Of a stretch of DNA of 7,223 nt, positions 6,436 through 7,223 are shown piece by piece (the stretch's first letter is position 1; each line of letters opens with the position of its first letter). A program made the position numbers and the translations under genes. Where the stretch lies: the NCBI GenBank assembly GCA_030602105.1, contig JAUWAK010000056.1, positions 1 through 7,223 of the forward strand. Direction: 5' to 3'. The DNA comes from Candidatus Aerophobota bacterium (GTDB lineage: Bacteria > Aerophobota > Aerophobia > Aerophobales > AE-B3A). The notes under the pieces are model-generated. The model saw only the letters and a program-made list of their open reading frames with translations, made no database searches and was not told where the DNA came from.

Positions 6436-6571
6436 TTAGTTTCTCTAAATCCTTACTGGATAATTGTTTCAGGCTAAGCAACAAATCTTTGAATTGACGT
6501 CCTTTGAGCTCTGGTGTCCAAATGGTGTCCATCTCAGATACAAAATCACACAAATTGGTGACGAAAGGAAA
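6436..6571 (-). other. Short open stretch resembling a tyrosine-integrase C-terminal tail (relic)
   Basis: One minus-strand frame here reads through VTNLCDFVSEMDTIWTP and then FKDLLLSLKQLSSKDLEKLS before running into tRNA-Arg. It has no ATG start and no upstream continuation, because a stop precedes it near 6570. Tails with MDT...WTP or VTNL next to a tRNA gene are familiar from site-specific integrases, which is the only reason for the label. The stretch also holds the direct repeat TGGTGTCCA (6512-6520 and 6523-6531, plus-strand reading). It could equally be non-coding. Confidence 0.2.
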
Positions 6572-6595
6572 TCACTCAGGAAGTTCACCTGAAGT

Positions 6596-6680
6596 CGGTT
6601 TGGCGCTCCTGGACCCGCTCTTCGAATTTCCCTTTTTTGGATTTTAGGTCCACTGCGTCTACCCATTCCGTCACTGCGGC
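6596..6680 (-). pseudogene. Decayed tRNA-Leu (UAA-like) relic
   Basis: From 6680 the minus strand reads a tRNA-Leu 5' half: GCCGCAG (acceptor), TG, a D-arm with CGGAAT..GGTAGACGC, then an anticodon arm with GGA/TCC around CCTAAAA (6639-6660 region). This resembles bacterial tRNA-Leu genes closely enough to exclude chance. The 3' half is degraded. The variable arm is A-rich, the T-arm (GCGGGTCCAGGAGCGCC) lacks pairing, and no CTGCGGC strand is present to close the acceptor stem. Position 33 is C rather than T, and the usual G10 is A. It therefore looks non-functional. Whether it was broken by point decay or by recombination at the anticodon arm cannot be told here. Confidence 0.6.
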
Positions 6681-6694
6681 AAGAGAATCGAGAA

Positions 6695-6764
6695 GGTGCA
6701 AATGCTCAGCAGTACCTTAGACGGATGAGTTCACCGGGGCCTGGCACTGTTTAACCTCGGCACC
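6695..6764 (-). ncRNA. Candidate structured RNA (rod-like hairpin) downstream of a promoter
   Basis: This minus-strand segment starts at the predicted transcription start of the promoter at 6769-6797. Its ends pair (GGTGC 6764-6760 with GCACC 6699-6695). An inner helix CAGTGCC (6749-6743) / GGTACTG (6716-6710) has seven pairs with one G-U, separated from the outer helix by 10 nt on each side. An apical GGTG/CATC hairpin with loop AACT lies at the top. No known RNA family is recognised; the SRP RNA core motif is absent. It may simply be the leader of the tRNA-Leu relic. Confidence 0.3.
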
Positions 6765-6768
6765 TAGG

Positions 6769-6797
6769 AATATATGCTGTCCTCCTTGAAAAGTCAA
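6769..6797 (-). promoter_or_regulatory. Sigma70-type promoter with no intact gene behind it
   Basis: Minus strand: -35 TTGACT (6797-6792, five of six consensus), a 17-nt spacer, and -10 TATATT (6774-6769, five of six). The start site should lie near 6762. This is the best housekeeping promoter in the window. It points at the foldable segment and the tRNA-Leu relic, with tRNA-Arg about 330 nt farther on. Confidence 0.6.
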
Positions 6798-6873
6798 CCT
6801 CTGGCTTTAGCTAACGAAGGTACTCTATTTCAAGACGCGGAAGTGCCTCTGTGCAGTGACCGAACAAATGATA

Positions 6874-7161
6874 TTACCTTTTCACTGCTTGGATGAAATC
6901 TTCGACGGGTATAGCAGGAAGCGTGGTAGTCTGGACAGTTCCTCTGGAACCCAGTTCAACCGCCACTTTGGAGATGGCCTCATTGTTTGGAGCGTCAAGA
7001 ATATTCACAAAGTCATAAGGGCCCAGGACAGCATATTGCTGGAGTATCCTAACTCCCATTTTTTCCACTTCTTGATTAACCTCCTTTATCCTCTCAGGCT
7101 TGTCCTTTAGAGTCTTTCTTCCCTCACTGGTTAACGTCGTTAGCATCACGTATATAGGCAT
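6874..7161 (-). CDS. GYD-domain protein
   Basis: Small soluble protein of 95 residues that consists of one GYD domain (ferredoxin-like alpha/beta fold family); its role is not established. Recognisable landmarks are MPIYVMLTTLTSEGRKT (1-17), PERIKEVNQEVEKMGV (22-37), YAVLGPYDFVNILDAP with the GPYD form of the GYD motif (about 43-58), and the C-terminal VELGSRGTVQTTTLPAIPVEDF. The length is normal for the family and no signal peptide is present. AAGGAGGT lies seven bases before the ATG and overlaps the stop codon of the preceding HU-like gene, which suggests coupled translation. No terminator is evident after its TAA. Confidence 0.93.
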   Translation of the reverse strand: MPIYVMLTTLTSEGRKTLKDKPERIKEVNQEVEKMGVRILQQYAVLGPYDFVNILDAPNNEAISKVAVELGSRGTVQTTTLPAIPVEDFIQAVKR

Positions 7162-7175
7162 CTAAACCACCTCCT

Positions 7176-7223
7176 TCACTTCACCTTTTTCCTCAAATTC
7201 TTCCCCGGCTTAAATCTAGGAAC
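7176..7223 (-). CDS. HU/IHF-family DNA-binding protein, C-terminal fragment
   Basis: The last 15 codons before a TGA at 7178-7176 read VPRFKPGKNLRKKVK. This is the characteristic tail of HU-type histone-like proteins (VPxFxPGKxLKxxVK). The rest of the gene lies beyond the window. It is 14 nt upstream of the GYD gene and shares its ribosome-binding region, so the two form an operon. The call rests on a short but distinctive motif; IHF subunits share the general pattern. Confidence 0.7.
   Translation of the reverse strand, partial: VPRFKPGKNLRKKVK

Noticed and set aside
6552..6712. A minus-strand frame through the tRNA-Leu relic that reads like a protein (AEHLHLLDSLAAVTEWVDAVDLKS and onward, shown in part)
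   Set aside because: It has no start codon and a stop just upstream, and most of it is the translated tRNA relic, so the protein-like look is probably a by-product.
6695..6764. Signal recognition particle (4.5S) RNA
   Set aside because: The rod-like fold is suggestive, but the conserved GTCAGG...GGAA...AGCAGCC core is missing.
1..7223. CRISPR array, complete insertion sequence, toxin-antitoxin or defence cassette
   Set aside because: No regularly spaced repeats, transposase, or recognisable toxin, antitoxin or nuclease was found on either strand.

Overview
The window reads as a chromosomal segment from a bacterium with a two-membrane (Gram-negative-type) envelope. Every gene I can support lies on the minus strand, so it is best read from high to low coordinates. 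The evidence for a periplasm is an ECF sigma factor with a membrane-bound zinc anti-sigma factor, an exported RseB/MucB-like regulator and a membrane-anchored HtrA protease. Base composition is moderate and fairly even, and the tRNA carries an encoded CCA end. The species cannot be named from this sequence.

Layout, read along the minus strand: (i) 7223-6874, the last codons of an HU-type DNA-binding protein followed 14 nt later by a complete GYD-domain protein. (ii) 6873-6436, a gene-poor stretch with a good sigma70-like promoter, a rod-like foldable RNA segment, a decayed tRNA-Leu relic and a short open frame resembling an integrase tail. (iii) An intact tRNA-Arg(CCG), 6435-6360, followed by a rho-independent terminator. 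(iv) 6163-5012, a DUF362 protein with a C-terminal two-cluster ferredoxin domain. (v) 4958-2413, an envelope-stress operon: a sigmaE-type promoter, a small exported protein, ECF sigma, ZAS anti-sigma and RseB-like protein, ending near a probable terminator. (vi) 2337-1, a promoter followed by mutM (Fpg) and an HtrA/DegP-type protease that runs off the window.

The central theme is envelope stress. Sigma, anti-sigma, RseB-like sensor and HtrA protease recur in the same order as algU-mucA-mucB-(mucC)-mucD of Pseudomonas. Here mutM replaces mucC and a terminator/promoter pair separates the protease from the regulators. A match to the sigmaE consensus (GGAAC, 16 nt after a 7-nt box, TCTAA) lies just upstream of the small exported gene that heads the operon. 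This suggests autoregulation, while an extended -10 closer to sigma could give basal expression.

The least explained parts are the 6596-6873 region (promoter, structured RNA candidate, tRNA-Leu relic) and the small exported gene at 4559-4879, whose 3' part looks frameshifted. No CRISPR array, complete insertion sequence or defence cassette was seen.
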